Shown piece after piece: positions 15,983 to 25,578 of a stretch of 32,259 nucleotides of DNA. Each line of letters begins with the position of its first letter. Position 1 is the first letter of the stretch. Made by a program: the position numbers and the translations under genes. The stretch lies in NCBI GenBank assembly GCA_024686085.1, contig JAIBDT010000038.1, forward strand, positions 1 through 32,259. The letters run 5' to 3'. This stretch comes from Loktanella sp. (lineage in GTDB: Bacteria; Pseudomonadota; Alphaproteobacteria; Rhodobacterales; Rhodobacteraceae). The notes under the pieces were generated by a model. It was not told the origin of the DNA, searched no databases, and was given only the letters and a program-made list of their open reading frames with translations.

Positions 15983-16876
15983 TTATGCAGTCAGCCCTTC
16001 TGGCTCGGGCAAATTGTTTGCACGGCAACATGCGGTGATTGTATTTGCCAACAAACACGCGATCGTCATTGGCCCGACGCCACCAGGCACAGGTGTGATC
16101 GCACCGGCGACTGCCGCGCAGCTTGCATAGTCTGCATCGCCGACCAAACGTGTGCCACCTTCGGGCTTTTCAATCCGGTTGATGCCCACGTCAATGACAG
16201 TCGCGCCTGGCTTGATCCAGTCGCCAATCACCATCTCGGGGCGTCCTACAGCAGCAACGACGATGTCTGCACGGCGCACGACCTCTGGCAGGTCCTTGGT
16301 GCGGCTATGGGCGATTGTGACGGTGCAGCTGTCACCCAGAAGCAGTTGCGCCATTGGTTTGCCAACGATGTTAGACCGCCCCACAACAACCGCATTTAGG
16401 CCTGACAGGCTGCCGTGGTGGTCGCGCAGCATCATCAGGCAGCCAAGAGGTGTGCAAGGCACCATGGATTTCTGTCCGGTCCCCAGCAGGCCGACATTCG
16501 AGATATGAAATCCGTCGACATCCTTTGCAGGGTCAATTGCATTGATAACAAGATCGCTGTCCAGATGTGCAGGCAACGGTAGTTGCACCAAGATGCCATG
16601 CACTGACGGATCGGCGTTCAATTGTGCAATCAGCGCAAGAAGCTCATCTTCGGTGATGTCGATATCACGCTTGAATTCATAGCTTTGCATGCCAACTTCG
16701 ACTGTTTGCTTACCTTTGGATCGCACATAAACTTGGCTTGCGGGGTCTTCACCGACCAAGACAACCGCCAATCCCGGAGTGATGCCATGCTCTTCTTTCA
16801 AGCGGGTCACGTGGGCTGCTACTTTTTCACGGACCGTTGCGGCAAAGGCTTTTCCGTCAATTACTGTCGCTGTCAT
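15983..16876 (-). CDS. folD: Methylene-THF dehydrogenase / methenyl-THF cyclohydrolase FolD
   Basis: 297 residues from the ATG at 16876; the frame is open 26 codons further, but that extension overlaps the intergenic hairpin and has no homology expected. Catalytic residues sit at the positions of the E. coli enzyme: Tyr50 and Lys54 in YVRSK, Gln98 in VQLPLP, Asp121 in DVDGFH. The nucleotide loop [11 protein letters not shown] spans about 164-174. It interconverts 5,10-methylene-THF and 10-formyl-THF with NADP. It lies downstream of fhs on the same strand, forming a C1 unit, with an 83-base gap that holds a strong hairpin. Confidence 0.97.
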   Translation of the reverse strand: MTATVIDGKAFAATVREKVAAHVTRLKEEHGITPGLAVVLVGEDPASQVYVRSKGKQTVEVGMQSYEFKRDIDITEDELLALIAQLNADPSVHGILVQLPLPAHLDSDLVINAIDPAKDVDGFHISNVGLLGTGQKSMVPCTPLGCLMMLRDHHGSLSGLNAVVVGRSNIVGKPMAQLLLGDSCTVTIAHSRTKDLPEVVRRADIVVAAVGRPEMVIGDWIKPGATVIDVGINRIEKPEGGTRLVGDADYASCAAVAGAITPVPGGVGPMTIACLLANTITACCRANNLPEPEGLTA

Positions 16877-16917
16877 GTGTTTTCTTTCGAGGTTAAATTT
16901 CGCGCTAAAAGCGTGAC

Positions 16918-16952
16918 GCGGGCGCTCAGGGCTTGATGCCCTCCGCGCCCGC
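16918..16952 (-). other. GC-rich intercistronic hairpin between fhs and folD
   Basis: An 8-bp stem (16918-16925 with 16945-16952) and a 5-bp stem (16928-16932 with 16938-16942) stack across a 2x2 internal loop, with a 5-base apical loop. It begins eight bases after the fhs stop. No T run follows directly, so it may be an attenuator, a 3'-end stabiliser, or an inefficient terminator. Confidence 0.65.
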
Positions 16953-16959
16953 ATATGGT

Positions 16960-18636
16960 TTAGAACAAGCCTTCGATTTGGCCGTCAGCGTTCAACATGA
17001 TATTTTCAGCGGAAGGCACACGTGGCAGGCCAGGCATCGTCATGATTTCACCGCAGATCACGACCACAAAGCCCGCACCTGCAGACAGACGGACCTCGCG
17101 CACGGGCACAGAGTGGCCTGTAGGTGCGCCGCGACGTTCCGGGTCGGTTGTGAACGAGTACTGAGTTTTCGCCATGCAGATTGGCAGGTTGCCGTAGCCC
17201 TGATCTTCCCATTCTTTCAACTGGTTGCGGATCTTTTGATCGGCTAACACTTCATCCGCGTGATAGATGCGCTTGGCGATCACATTAATCTTGTCCAGCA
17301 AAGCCATATCATCGGGATAGATTGGCGCAAAGTTGGATACGCCGCTCTCCGCGATTTCCGCAACTTTCTTGGCAAGCTCTTCAGACCCTTTGGACCCAAA
17401 CTCCCAGTGTTGGGACAGCACAGCCTCGGACCCTTGGGTTTTCACATAGTCCTTCACCGCCTGCACTTCCGCGTCCGTATCGGTCACGAAGTGGTTGATC
17501 GCAACCACAACAGGCACGCCGAAAGACTTGAGGTTACCGATGTGACGGCCAAGGTTGGCACAGCCAGAGTTGACCGCATCAACATTCTCGGACCCAAGGT
17601 CGGCTTTTGCCACCCCACCGTTCATTTTCATCGCACGCACAGTTGCCACAAGTACAACACAGTCAGGCGACAGCCCTGCTTTGCGGCACTTGATGTTCAA
17701 GAACTTTTCAGCGCCGAGGTCGGCCCCAAAGCCAGCTTCGGTCACAACGTAGTCCGCGATTTTCAACGCAGTTGTTGTTGCCGTCACAGAGTTACAGCCG
17801 TGTGCGATGTTTGCGAACGGTCCACCGTGCACAAACGCAGGGTTGTTTTCAAGTGTCTGCACGAGGTTCGGCTGCATTGCGTCTTTCAGCAGCACAGTCA
17901 TCGCGCCGTCGGCCTTGATATCGCGGCAATAAACTGGGGACCGGTCGCGACGGTAAGCCACGATCATCGCGCCCAGACGCTCTTGCAGGTCTTTGAGGTT
18001 CTTGGCGAGGCAAAGGATCGCCATGACTTCAGAAGCCACAGTAATATCAAAGCCCGCTTCACGTGGAAATCCGTTTGCGACCCCTCCAAGGGACACGTTG
18101 ATCTGACGCAGGGCGCGGTCGTTCATGTCAAGAACTCGACGCCAAGCAACCCGACGAATGTCGATTTCTAGCGCATTGCCCCAATAGATATGGTTGTCGA
18201 TCATTGCAGACAGCAGGTTGTGCGCGGATGTGATTGCGTGGAAGTCGCCTGTGAAGTGCAGGTTCATGTCTTCCATCGGAACGATCTGCGCCATACCGCC
18301 GCCAGCAGCCCCGCCCTTCATACCGAAGTTCGGCCCAAGCGATGCCTCACGAATACAAACAGCGGCTTTTTTGCCGATGCGGTTCAGGCCGTCACCAAGA
18401 CCAACTGTTGTCGTTGTTTTACCTTCGCCCGCAGGGGTTGGGTTGATCGCTGTCACCAAGATCAGCTTGCCGTTCGGGCGGTCCTGCACCGAATCAATAA
18501 AGCGCTGGCTGACCTTCGCTTTGTCATGGCCGTATGGCAGCAGGTCGTCGCTACCAATTCCAAGCTTTGCGCCAATCTCTTGGATCGGTAGCTTGTTCGC
18601 GGCGCGCGCGATTTCAATATCAGTTTTGTAAGCCAT
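16960..18636 (-). CDS. fhs: Formate-tetrahydrofolate ligase
   Basis: 558 residues, full length for the family. The phosphate loop [15 protein letters not shown] is at about 66-80, and the downstream conserved segment [20 protein letters not shown] follows at about 98-117. The enzyme makes 10-formyl-THF from formate, THF and ATP in the cytoplasm. With folD next to it, the pair links formate to methylene-THF; in Roseobacters this serves C1 units from methylated compounds, which is a general inference. AGGGAA lies about nine bases before the ATG. A palindromic element stands about 125 bases upstream. Confidence 0.97.
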   Translation of the reverse strand: MAYKTDIEIARAANKLPIQEIGAKLGIGSDDLLPYGHDKAKVSQRFIDSVQDRPNGKLILVTAINPTPAGEGKTTTTVGLGDGLNRIGKKAAVCIREASLGPNFGMKGGAAGGGMAQIVPMEDMNLHFTGDFHAITSAHNLLSAMIDNHIYWGNALEIDIRRVAWRRVLDMNDRALRQINVSLGGVANGFPREAGFDITVASEVMAILCLAKNLKDLQERLGAMIVAYRRDRSPVYCRDIKADGAMTVLLKDAMQPNLVQTLENNPAFVHGGPFANIAHGCNSVTATTTALKIADYVVTEAGFGADLGAEKFLNIKCRKAGLSPDCVVLVATVRAMKMNGGVAKADLGSENVDAVNSGCANLGRHIGNLKSFGVPVVVAINHFVTDTDAEVQAVKDYVKTQGSEAVLSQHWEFGSKGSEELAKKVAEIAESGVSNFAPIYPDDMALLDKINVIAKRIYHADEVLADQKIRNQLKEWEDQGYGNLPICMAKTQYSFTTDPERRGAPTGHSVPVREVRLSAGAGFVVVICGEIMTMPGLPRVPSAENIMLNADGQIEGLF

Positions 18637-18761
18637 GTGATGTTTTCCCTGTGCGTGGACGTAGCGCCCATGTGTTCTGCACCATGTCTAACCAGCCGAC
18701 CAGTCGCGCCACACTGCGATTGCGACATTTTGACCTTCGGAATCGTCGGGAGCCGTAAAAC

Positions 18762-18779
18762 CGTTTCTGATCAGAAACG
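18762..18779 (-). terminator. Perfect 18-bp palindrome, likely terminator of the MOSC gene
   Basis: CGTTTCTGATCAGAAACG is a perfect palindrome. Read on the minus strand it lies 11 bases after the MOSC stop and is followed by GTTTTA. As RNA it gives a 7-bp stem with a GATC loop, a modest rho-independent terminator. It could instead be a protein-binding site for the downstream fhs gene. Confidence 0.5.
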
Positions 18780-18790
18780 AAAGTGACCCA

Positions 18791-19366
18791 TTAAGGTCTC
18801 CATGCGCGTTGATCAGGGACATGCAACCGTAATTTATCTCCAACCCGGAACACGCCTTCACGTTCGACCCAGGCGGTCACTCCGCGTTTTCCCGCTGCCG
18901 CGGCCTTGAACGGCTTGCCGTGGGTTGGGTGATCCGCCTCGATCTCGCGACCGGGGAAATTGCAGGGCCGGTTTTCCATGTCGATAACGATTGTTGTCCC
19001 GTCAGGTGACTGAAGTCGCGAAGACGGCGGCACATGGGTGAAATCAGAGATTCCTTTCACGACAATCGAGCAGCCCAGCAAGGCTGGATCAAGAGCATCC
19101 AAGCCGCAGCCTGCCGCAATTGCGTCAATCTCTTCTTGGGACATGACTGAAAGCTGCCGCACATTGCGGATTTCGGTACATTCGGGCCATTGCGATTTCA
19201 CGCGCACGCACGACGCGCGGGTCAGTCCACTGTGCGCCTCGCCTTCTGCCCCTGCATAGCTTAGCGACAATGCATCCATCTTAGAGCTGCGCAGCCCCTC
19301 ATCGGGGGGCACGCGTCCGAGCCAAACGATTTCGCCGTATTGTTCTGTGGGCGCGAGTGCAGGCAT
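18791..19366 (-). CDS. MOSC-domain protein
   Basis: 191 residues. The MOSC fold shows the expected order: LGRVPPDEG with the small hydrophobic start, HSGLTR, the RQLSVMSQEEI segment, LGCSIVVKGI, and MENRPCNFPG with the conserved Cys135. MOSC domains bind sulfur or molybdenum cofactor groups and are predicted sulfur-carrier or Mo-transfer modules; the substrate of this one is unknown. The start at 19366 has a strong AGGAGA site. It stands alone between ftsH and fhs, with terminators on both sides. Confidence 0.88.
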   Translation of the reverse strand: MPALAPTEQYGEIVWLGRVPPDEGLRSSKMDALSLSYAGAEGEAHSGLTRASCVRVKSQWPECTEIRNVRQLSVMSQEEIDAIAAGCGLDALDPALLGCSIVVKGISDFTHVPPSSRLQSPDGTTIVIDMENRPCNFPGREIEADHPTHGKPFKAAAAGKRGVTAWVEREGVFRVGDKLRLHVPDQRAWRP

Positions 19367-19452
19367 GGATGTCTCCTATCGGTTTGGGAATTGGTAACGC
19401 GACAGGTAAGCCTAGGCAAATGCCTTTTCATGACATCACACATCAATGAAAA

Positions 19453-19478
19453 ACGCCGCCCCAGTGAAGGGGCGGCGT
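19453..19478 (-). terminator. Rho-independent terminator of ftsH
   Basis: ACGCCGCCCC (19453-19462) pairs perfectly with 19469-19478 around a 6-base loop. Read on the minus strand it starts six bases after the ftsH stop and is followed by a T5 run: a textbook terminator. It closes the tol-pal/tilS/ftsH gene row. Confidence 0.9.
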
Positions 19479-19483
19479 AATTA

Positions 19484-21403
19484 TTATGGTGTTGGCTCTG
19501 GCTCTAGGCCCGCGTCGGGGGCCTTGGGCTTTTTCGGCTTGGTTTTGGGGATCGCCGTGACCGAGCTGCCGCTTTCAGGTGGCGTATCATCCGCGTCATC
19601 GCCACGGTTCAAAGCCTCGCCTGCGATCACGCGTGTGATCTCGTTGCCGGTCAGTGTTTCATACTCGAGCAGGCCTTGGGCCAAGCGTTCAAGATCATCG
19701 GCCTTTTCGGTCAAGACCCGTTTTGCTGTCTCGTAACCTTCGTCGATAAAGCGGCGCACCTCTTCGTCGATCAGTTTTTGCGTTTCAGCAGAGTGAGTCG
19801 TCCCACCGCTATAAGCCCCCAGATGTGACTGCTGTTCGTTGGCATAGTCGATATGACCGATCTTTTCAGAGAAACCGAACTGCGTGACCATCGCACGGGC
19901 AATCCGTGTGACTTGTTGAATGTCAGAGGTCGCACCTGATGTGACGTGATCGTGCCCAAAGATAAGCTCTTCTGCAACCTTACCCCCCATCGCCATGGCG
20001 ATTTTGGACTTGTACTTGCGGTAGCTGACGGACAATTGGTCGCGCTCTGGCAATGACAGAACCAGACCCAGTGCACGGCCGCGCGGGATGATCGTCGCCT
20101 TGTGGATCGGATCGTGATCGGGCACGTTGAGACCCACAATTGCATGGCCTGCTTCATGGTAAGCTGTCAGTTTTTTCTCATCGTCAGTCATGACCATAGA
20201 GCGACGTTCTGCCCCCATCATGACCTTGTCCTTGGCGGACTCGAAATCATGCATCGTGACGAATCGGCGACCAATACGGGCAGCCATCAGCGCAGATTCG
20301 TTAACCAAGTTTGCCAGATCAGCCCCTGAGAAACCCGGTGTGCCGCGTGCAATAATCCGCAAATCAACATCGGGACCAAGCGGGGTTTTGCGGGCATGCA
20401 CGGCCAAAATCTTTTCACGGCCTTTGATGTCTGGGTTTGGTACCTGAATTTGACGGTCAAAGCGACCGGGACGCAGCAAGGCTGGGTCAAGAACGTCAGG
20501 TCGGTTGGTTGCCGCAACAATGATGACACCTTCATTGGCATCAAACCCGTCCATCTCGACCAAGAGTTGGTTCAATGTCTGTTCGCGTTCATCGTTGCCA
20601 CCGCCGTGGCCTGCGCCACGTGACCGACCGACCGCATCGATTTCGTCGATAAAGATGATACATGGCGCGTTCTTTTTGCCCTGCTCGAACATGTCACGCA
20701 CACGGGATGCACCGACACCGACGAACATTTCAACAAAGTCAGAGCCGGAGATCGTAAAGAACGGCACGCCCGCCTCGCCTGCAATCGCACGCGCAAGCAG
20801 TGTTTTACCGGTCCCTGGAGGGCCCACAAGCAGAGCGCCTTTGGGAATTTTACCGCCCAAACGGCTAAATTTCTGCGGGTTCCGCAGGAATTCAACGATT
20901 TCTTCGAGCTCTTCTTTCGCCTCATCAATGCCCGCCACGTCGTCAAATGTGACGCGCCCGTGCTTTTCGGTCAGCAGCTTGGCTTTGGATTTACCAAAGC
21001 CCATCGCACCGCCCTTACCGCCACCTTGCATACGGTTCATGAAGTAAATCCAGACCCCGATCAGCAGAACGAATGGCAGGAGGCCAACAAGGAAAGTCTG
21101 CAAACCAGACTGCTCTTGCGCTTGGGCGACAACTGGCACGCCTTTGGCGATCAACATCTCGGTCACCGCCGCATCACGCGGCATGATGGTGACATAGTCT
21201 TTGCCGTCGGTGCCACGGTAGCGGATTTGTTCGCCATCTAAGGTCACTTGCGCAACGCTGGCCCCGTCTACAGCCGAGACGAATTCAGAATAGCTTTTGG
21301 AATTGCTCATGGTGCTATTGGTCGAGCCGCTAAATAAATTAAACAGCGCGAGCACCAGCAGGAACAAGACAACCCAAAATACGACGTTACGTGTGTTGCC
21401 CAA
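19484..21403 (-). CDS. ftsH: ATP-dependent zinc metalloprotease FtsH
   Basis: 639 residues. Two membrane helices (about 8-25 and 103-123) flank a periplasmic domain. The AAA module has Walker A GPPGTGKT (194-201), Walker B IIFIDE (249-254) and [19 protein letters not shown]; the protease has HEAGH (416-420). It degrades misfolded membrane proteins and some regulators. The start is TTG at 21403, supported by AAGGAG eight bases upstream and by the [10 protein letters not shown] start usual in this order. It follows tilS, a common neighbour, by about 85 bases. Confidence 0.98.
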   Translation of the reverse strand: MGNTRNVVFWVVLFLLVLALFNLFSGSTNSTMSNSKSYSEFVSAVDGASVAQVTLDGEQIRYRGTDGKDYVTIMPRDAAVTEMLIAKGVPVVAQAQEQSGLQTFLVGLLPFVLLIGVWIYFMNRMQGGGKGGAMGFGKSKAKLLTEKHGRVTFDDVAGIDEAKEELEEIVEFLRNPQKFSRLGGKIPKGALLVGPPGTGKTLLARAIAGEAGVPFFTISGSDFVEMFVGVGASRVRDMFEQGKKNAPCIIFIDEIDAVGRSRGAGHGGGNDEREQTLNQLLVEMDGFDANEGVIIVAATNRPDVLDPALLRPGRFDRQIQVPNPDIKGREKILAVHARKTPLGPDVDLRIIARGTPGFSGADLANLVNESALMAARIGRRFVTMHDFESAKDKVMMGAERRSMVMTDDEKKLTAYHEAGHAIVGLNVPDHDPIHKATIIPRGRALGLVLSLPERDQLSVSYRKYKSKIAMAMGGKVAEELIFGHDHVTSGATSDIQQVTRIARAMVTQFGFSEKIGHIDYANEQQSHLGAYSGGTTHSAETQKLIDEEVRRFIDEGYETAKRVLTEKADDLERLAQGLLEYETLTGNEITRVIAGEALNRGDDADDTPPESGSSVTAIPKTKPKKPKAPDAGLEPEPTP

Positions 21404-21487
21404 GGGGACACTCCTTTAATATCGGGAAAGAGAGGCGACAGAGTCGCGTCAGACGTTTCCTCTAAAATAGAGGCAAAAACCTAATCT

Positions 21488-22735
21488 TCAATGCGCAACC
21501 AACCAAGAATGGAAATCCGCGACAATCCGCGCCCTCCATTCGGGGTTAAATCCGGCTAATGGGGCAGAAATAAGGGTATTACCGTCCCAAACGGCCGGTG
21601 AGGCCATCAGCGTGGCACGCGCAATCCCCGCATCTCGCCAGTTCGGGCAGTCCAAAATGCCTTCACCCAAGGGCCGTAGCTGCAAATTGGCGGCATGTGG
21701 CCCCTCAAATTGCCAGCGTCCGTCCCAAATTTGGTCGGTCGGGCACACCAAAAGCCGCACTGCATTCGCTTCACGCATGATCCGCATTTGCCCGTCTTGG
21801 AGCGTCACGATACAGCCCGCGAGCGTATGTTTACCCTCTAGCGATAGCCCTTCCATCAGGTGCTGCATCGAGGTTAGCCGTGGCGGATAAGGCATCTGGC
21901 CCATCCATTGAATGGCTTTGGTGCGCAAACGGCGAGTGATTTCAACGGGCAAGTCAGGCTGCAATGGCATCACCAAATCACCCTTGTCTGCAGTCACATG
22001 GCGGGCGGCCTCGATTGCAGTGTAGTGATCGAGCGCGTCACGCGATTGCCGCATTGCCATGGCGGTGTGTTGGAGCGCGTCGGACCCGACGCCAAGCTTG
22101 GCCAGTTCGGCCAAGGCTTTGCGTACACGGATACGTTCAAAGTCGATGTCGTCATTGGATGGGTCATCCACCCATTTTACGTCGTGGCGGGTCAGGTAGC
22201 CACGCAGTTCCGCACGGCTGCACATCCAAAGCGGGCGGGCAAAGGCCATCCCGTTGCGGATAAATTCTTTGTCCATTGCTGCCAGACCGTCAATTCCCGC
22301 CTTGCGCGCCAAACGCATCACAAAGGTCTCGGCGCTGTCGTCTTTGGTATGCCCGATCGCAATGCCGCCCACGCCGTTTTCGCGGGCCCAGTCGGTCATT
22401 AGGCGGTATCGGGCGTCGCGAGCAACGGCCTGTAGGTTGCCGTGCCCGTCCCAATCGGTCCAGATAAGCGTCTCATGCGGTACGCCGATTTCGGCACAGT
22501 AAGCGGCCACGCCGGCGGCCTCTTTGTCGGATCCATCACGCAGACCGTGATCAACGGTCACAGCCGCAATCGGGTGTCCCGTCTTTTCAGACCAACGCGC
22601 AAAAAGATGCAGCATCGCCATTGAATCGCCGCCGCCCGACACAGCGATCCCGATCTTTTCAGGGGTATTGGTAAAGGCTTTGCCGATCCAATGAACAAGC
22701 CGGATGTCCTCACCCGAAATCGGGCTTAGCTGCAT
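21488..22735 (-). CDS. tilS: tRNA(Ile)-lysidine synthetase TilS
   Basis: 415 residues. The PP-loop signature SGGGDS is at 33-38, followed by VTVDHGLRDGS and the segment IGHTKDDSAETFVMRLAR, all diagnostic. The enzyme puts lysine on C34 of tRNA-Ile(CAU) so that it reads AUA; it is essential. The C-terminal region is weakly conserved, as usual. Its start overlaps the end of cpoB by 10 bases, so translation is likely coupled to the tol-pal operon. Confidence 0.95.
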   Translation of the reverse strand: MQLSPISGEDIRLVHWIGKAFTNTPEKIGIAVSGGGDSMAMLHLFARWSEKTGHPIAAVTVDHGLRDGSDKEAAGVAAYCAEIGVPHETLIWTDWDGHGNLQAVARDARYRLMTDWARENGVGGIAIGHTKDDSAETFVMRLARKAGIDGLAAMDKEFIRNGMAFARPLWMCSRAELRGYLTRHDVKWVDDPSNDDIDFERIRVRKALAELAKLGVGSDALQHTAMAMRQSRDALDHYTAIEAARHVTADKGDLVMPLQPDLPVEITRRLRTKAIQWMGQMPYPPRLTSMQHLMEGLSLEGKHTLAGCIVTLQDGQMRIMREANAVRLLVCPTDQIWDGRWQFEGPHAANLQLRPLGEGILDCPNWRDAGIARATLMASPAVWDGNTLISAPLAGFNPEWRARIVADFHSWLVAH

Positions 22736-23544
22736 GCGAATTGCACCATGGCAGATTGGGCATCGCTTGCCGCCACGCTACCTGGAAAGCGCACGCCGAC
22801 CTCGGCCAATGTCAAACACGCGTCTTGCACTTGTCCGATAGATGCCAGTGAGAAGCCGAGCTTGAACAAAGCGTCAGGGGCCTTGTTGCCCACAGGATTC
22901 GCTGAAAATGCCTCCAGGTAGGCACGTGCAGCGTTGGTCATCTCGCCCAAACCTTCCAATGCTTCGCCGCGCAAATACGCAGCCTCTGCCGCTATTGGAG
23001 AGCCGGGGTAGGACGTGCCAAAGGTCGCAAGCTGGTCAGCGGCGCTGCGAAAGTCACCTGATGCGAGCGCCTCCTGCGCCCGCTCAAAGTCTTGGCTTTC
23101 GCCGATTGCCAATGCAGGGCCGCCTGGTGCGGGCGCTGGTGTCGCGACAGGCACGTTATCGGCACTGTCCACACCGCCCAAACTGGGCGTATCGCCAAGC
23201 GATGCGATATCGCAACCGTCTTCCAATTCACACAGGCGAAATTCGAGGTCACCCATACGGTTCGTGCCATCCACCGTAATCCGGTTGACCCGAAATTCGA
23301 CTTCTTCGGTCTTGGCTGTCAAGCGGACCAGTTCCGCCTCGATCGCATTTAAACGATCCAGCGGCGTATTGCCCACCGCCCCCGTCGTCAGCGCGCCCGT
23401 GGTCGACAATTCGGTGCGTAACCGCTGCACGTCAGTGTAAAGCACAGTCAATTGCTGACGGATATCCGCCAAGGTTTGATCTTGAGCAAAGGCCACAGGT
23501 GCGACCCATCCAAGGGCAATGATCAAGGCGAAGCGGTGCAACAT
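22726..23544 (-). CDS. cpoB: Tol-Pal system coordinator CpoB (YbgF)
   Basis: 272 residues. A signal peptide ends at about Ala20 (AFA|QD). A coiled-coil trimerisation region (about 22-85) is followed by a Pro/Ala-rich linker and a TPR domain (about 150-272, with FERAQEALASGDFRSAADQL and AEAAYLRGEALEGLGEMTNA). In E. coli CpoB links Tol-Pal with septal peptidoglycan synthesis. The linker holds a Cys pair (CELEDGC) near residue 110 that could be structural. The gene follows pal by 10 bases. Confidence 0.93.
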   Translation of the reverse strand: MLHRFALIIALGWVAPVAFAQDQTLADIRQQLTVLYTDVQRLRTELSTTGALTTGAVGNTPLDRLNAIEAELVRLTAKTEEVEFRVNRITVDGTNRMGDLEFRLCELEDGCDIASLGDTPSLGGVDSADNVPVATPAPAPGGPALAIGESQDFERAQEALASGDFRSAADQLATFGTSYPGSPIAAEAAYLRGEALEGLGEMTNAARAYLEAFSANPVGNKAPDALFKLGFSLASIGQVQDACLTLAEVGVRFPGSVAASDAQSAMVQFACS

Positions 23545-23554
23545 AGTGTGGTCC

Positions 23555-24082
23555 TTAGCTGAGTGATGCGATAGAAATGACAGTCACCGCACGACGGTTT
23601 TGCGCGTAGCAGCTTTCAGCAGAACAGACCTGAATTGGCCGTTCTTTCCCGTAGCTTGTCACGCGCAGGCGGTTTGCAGGCACACCCTGTGACACAAGGT
23701 ATTCGCGCACCGCATTGGCACGGCGGAAGCCAAGACCGATGTTGTATTCACGTGTTCCCTGCTCGTCGGCGTGCCCTTCGATGATCGCCAGATAGTCAGA
23801 GTTGGTTTGCAGCCAACTGGCCTGACCATTCAAGATTGCCTTACCTTGGTCGGTCAGCGTCGATGTATCGACCTGAAACAGCACCCGATCACCGATGGTC
23901 TGGTTGAAATACAGCGGACTTTTGGGATCATTCGCCCCCGTCATGGCTGCGTTTGGATCAATCGGCGCAATAGAGCCTGTGTTCACGCCGTCGCCCGCGC
24001 CTGCCCCGAAACGGTCAGGGCGCGTACATGCGGCGGTTGTGAGAACCAAGCCAATGACGGCTACTTTGGTCAAGATATTCAT
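23555..24082 (-). CDS. pal: Peptidoglycan-associated lipoprotein Pal
   Basis: 175 residues. The lipobox TAAC gives lipidated Cys19. The OmpA-like domain (about 65-172) has the signature EGHADEQGTREYN and LGFRRANAVREYL, with the Asp and Arg that bind diaminopimelate in the cell wall. Pal ties the outer membrane to peptidoglycan and is moved to the division site by TolQRA-TolB. It lies directly between tolB (76-base gap) and cpoB. Confidence 0.96.
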   Translation of the reverse strand: MNILTKVAVIGLVLTTAACTRPDRFGAGAGDGVNTGSIAPIDPNAAMTGANDPKSPLYFNQTIGDRVLFQVDTSTLTDQGKAILNGQASWLQTNSDYLAIIEGHADEQGTREYNIGLGFRRANAVREYLVSQGVPANRLRVTSYGKERPIQVCSAESCYAQNRRAVTVISIASLS

Positions 24083-24158
24083 AGTGTTTGTCCCATTTTT
24101 AACTGCTCTTTTGCGGCTACGCTAACACGTAATTCACCGCCAAGGAAATAACGGCTTG

Positions 24159-25475
24159 TTACGGCTGTAACGGACCCCATGACGGATCAGATGCCCCGCC
24201 GTTAATCGCCACTGGCTGCAAGTTACGGCCTGAAATATCGACGGAATACAGCGATGATGTGCCTACAGCCCCTTGGGTTTCGCGCATAAACATAAGTACG
24301 CGTCCGTTTGGCGACCACGTTGGTCCTTCATCCAAGAACGACGCGGTCAAAAGCCGTTCTTCGGACCCATCGGTCCGCATCACACCGATATGAAACCGAC
24401 CTGCGTTTTGTTTGGTGAACGCAATCAGGTCCCCGCGCGGCGACCAGACCGGCGTGCCATAGCGGCCATCTCCAAAGGAAATCCGACGCGCATCGCCGCC
24501 ATTTGCAGACATAATGTAAAGTTGCTGTGTCCCAGACCGATCGCTTTCAAAAACGATCTGACTGCCATCAGGCGACAGGCTGGGTGCGGTTTCGATTGAC
24601 GGCGCTTCGGTCAAACGGATCGCCGCACCAGAATTCAAGTCGGAACGGTAGATGTCGGTGTTGCCGCCATTTGCGAGGCTGTAAATCACTTGGCTGCCAT
24701 CACGTGAGAACCGCGGACTAAAGGCCATTTCACCCGGCGCGGTGGTCAACTGACGGCGCCCTACGGAGGCCACGTCGAGGATATTAATGCGCGGAAAGCC
24801 TGATTCAAAGCTAGTGTAAAGAACGCGGTCGCCTGTAGGAGAAAACCGCGGTGCCAGTACCAACGCCGCGCTGTCAGTCAGGAATTGCACGTTTGCGCCA
24901 TCGTAATCCATCACGGCCAGACGCTTTTGACGCTGATCTTTCGGGCCGCTTTCGGCGACATAGACCACGCGGCTATCAAAGTATCCGCCTTCGCCTGTGA
25001 TCCGGCTGTAAACAGCGTCGGCAACTTTGTGACCCATGCGCCGCCAGCCATCAACTGTACCTGCAAACTGCAAACCGCCGCCCATTTCAGCGCCCGAAAA
25101 GACGTCGAACAAGCGGAACTTTACGATCAGCTGGTTGCCCGATACTGTCACCGCACCTGTGATCAAAGCCTGCGCATTGATTGCACGCCAATCGGGGTAG
25201 GCTACGGATTGCGTGAACGCGCTATTCTGGCTGATAAAGGCAGAGCTGGGAATTTCGCGAAACAGTCCGGTGCCTGACAAATCCTTTGCCACAAGGCGGC
25301 TAAGGTCGTTTGCAACTTGTGTTGCTTCGGTGTTTTCGGCCTGAAATGTTGGCAGAGCATAGGGCAGAGGTTCGATGACCCCATCTGTAATCGTCAGCCT
25401 CAAAGGCCCACTTTGCGCCATCGCAGAGCCGCCCAGCAAGACAGCCAACATCACAACCATTAATCGCTTTAACAT
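24159..25475 (-). CDS. tolB: Tol-Pal periplasmic beta-propeller protein TolB
   Basis: 438 residues. A signal peptide ends at about Ala20 (AMA|QS). The N-terminal domain (about 25-160) is followed by a six-bladed propeller with repeats of the type [47 protein letters not shown] and [14 protein letters not shown]. TolB cycles between Pal and TolA in the periplasm. It is 103 bases downstream of tolA; a short repeat of TTACGGCT overlaps the stop codon region. Confidence 0.97.
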   Translation of the reverse strand: MLKRLMVVMLAVLLGGSAMAQSGPLRLTITDGVIEPLPYALPTFQAENTEATQVANDLSRLVAKDLSGTGLFREIPSSAFISQNSAFTQSVAYPDWRAINAQALITGAVTVSGNQLIVKFRLFDVFSGAEMGGGLQFAGTVDGWRRMGHKVADAVYSRITGEGGYFDSRVVYVAESGPKDQRQKRLAVMDYDGANVQFLTDSAALVLAPRFSPTGDRVLYTSFESGFPRINILDVASVGRRQLTTAPGEMAFSPRFSRDGSQVIYSLANGGNTDIYRSDLNSGAAIRLTEAPSIETAPSLSPDGSQIVFESDRSGTQQLYIMSANGGDARRISFGDGRYGTPVWSPRGDLIAFTKQNAGRFHIGVMRTDGSEERLLTASFLDEGPTWSPNGRVLMFMRETQGAVGTSSLYSVDISGRNLQPVAINGGASDPSWGPLQP

Positions 25476-25578
25476 CGCCTAGCCTCACTTCAGTTTACCC
25501 GACTTCACGCCGCGCTTGTTCATACCTGTTTATGGCACAATACAAAGGGGAATTCACCGCCTTTGCACGCACCACCGT

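Noticed and set aside
16877-16954. 26-codon N-terminal extension of FolD
   Set aside because: It runs through the intercistronic hairpin, and the start at 16876 places the catalytic residues at the same numbers as in the E. coli enzyme.
17260-18171. 303-codon open frame on the plus strand within fhs
   Set aside because: It is antisense to a highly conserved enzyme gene, rich in His and Arg as expected from the complement, and has no ribosome site or domain.
18637-18761. Possible THF riboswitch in front of fhs
   Set aside because: I could not fold the region into a known THF-I or THF-II pattern by eye, and the only clear structure is the MOSC-side palindrome.
24147-24175. Short repeats of TTACGGCT at the tolB stop as a mobile-element scar or terminator
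   Set aside because: The units are too short and imperfect, with only a 5-bp possible stem and no useful T tract.
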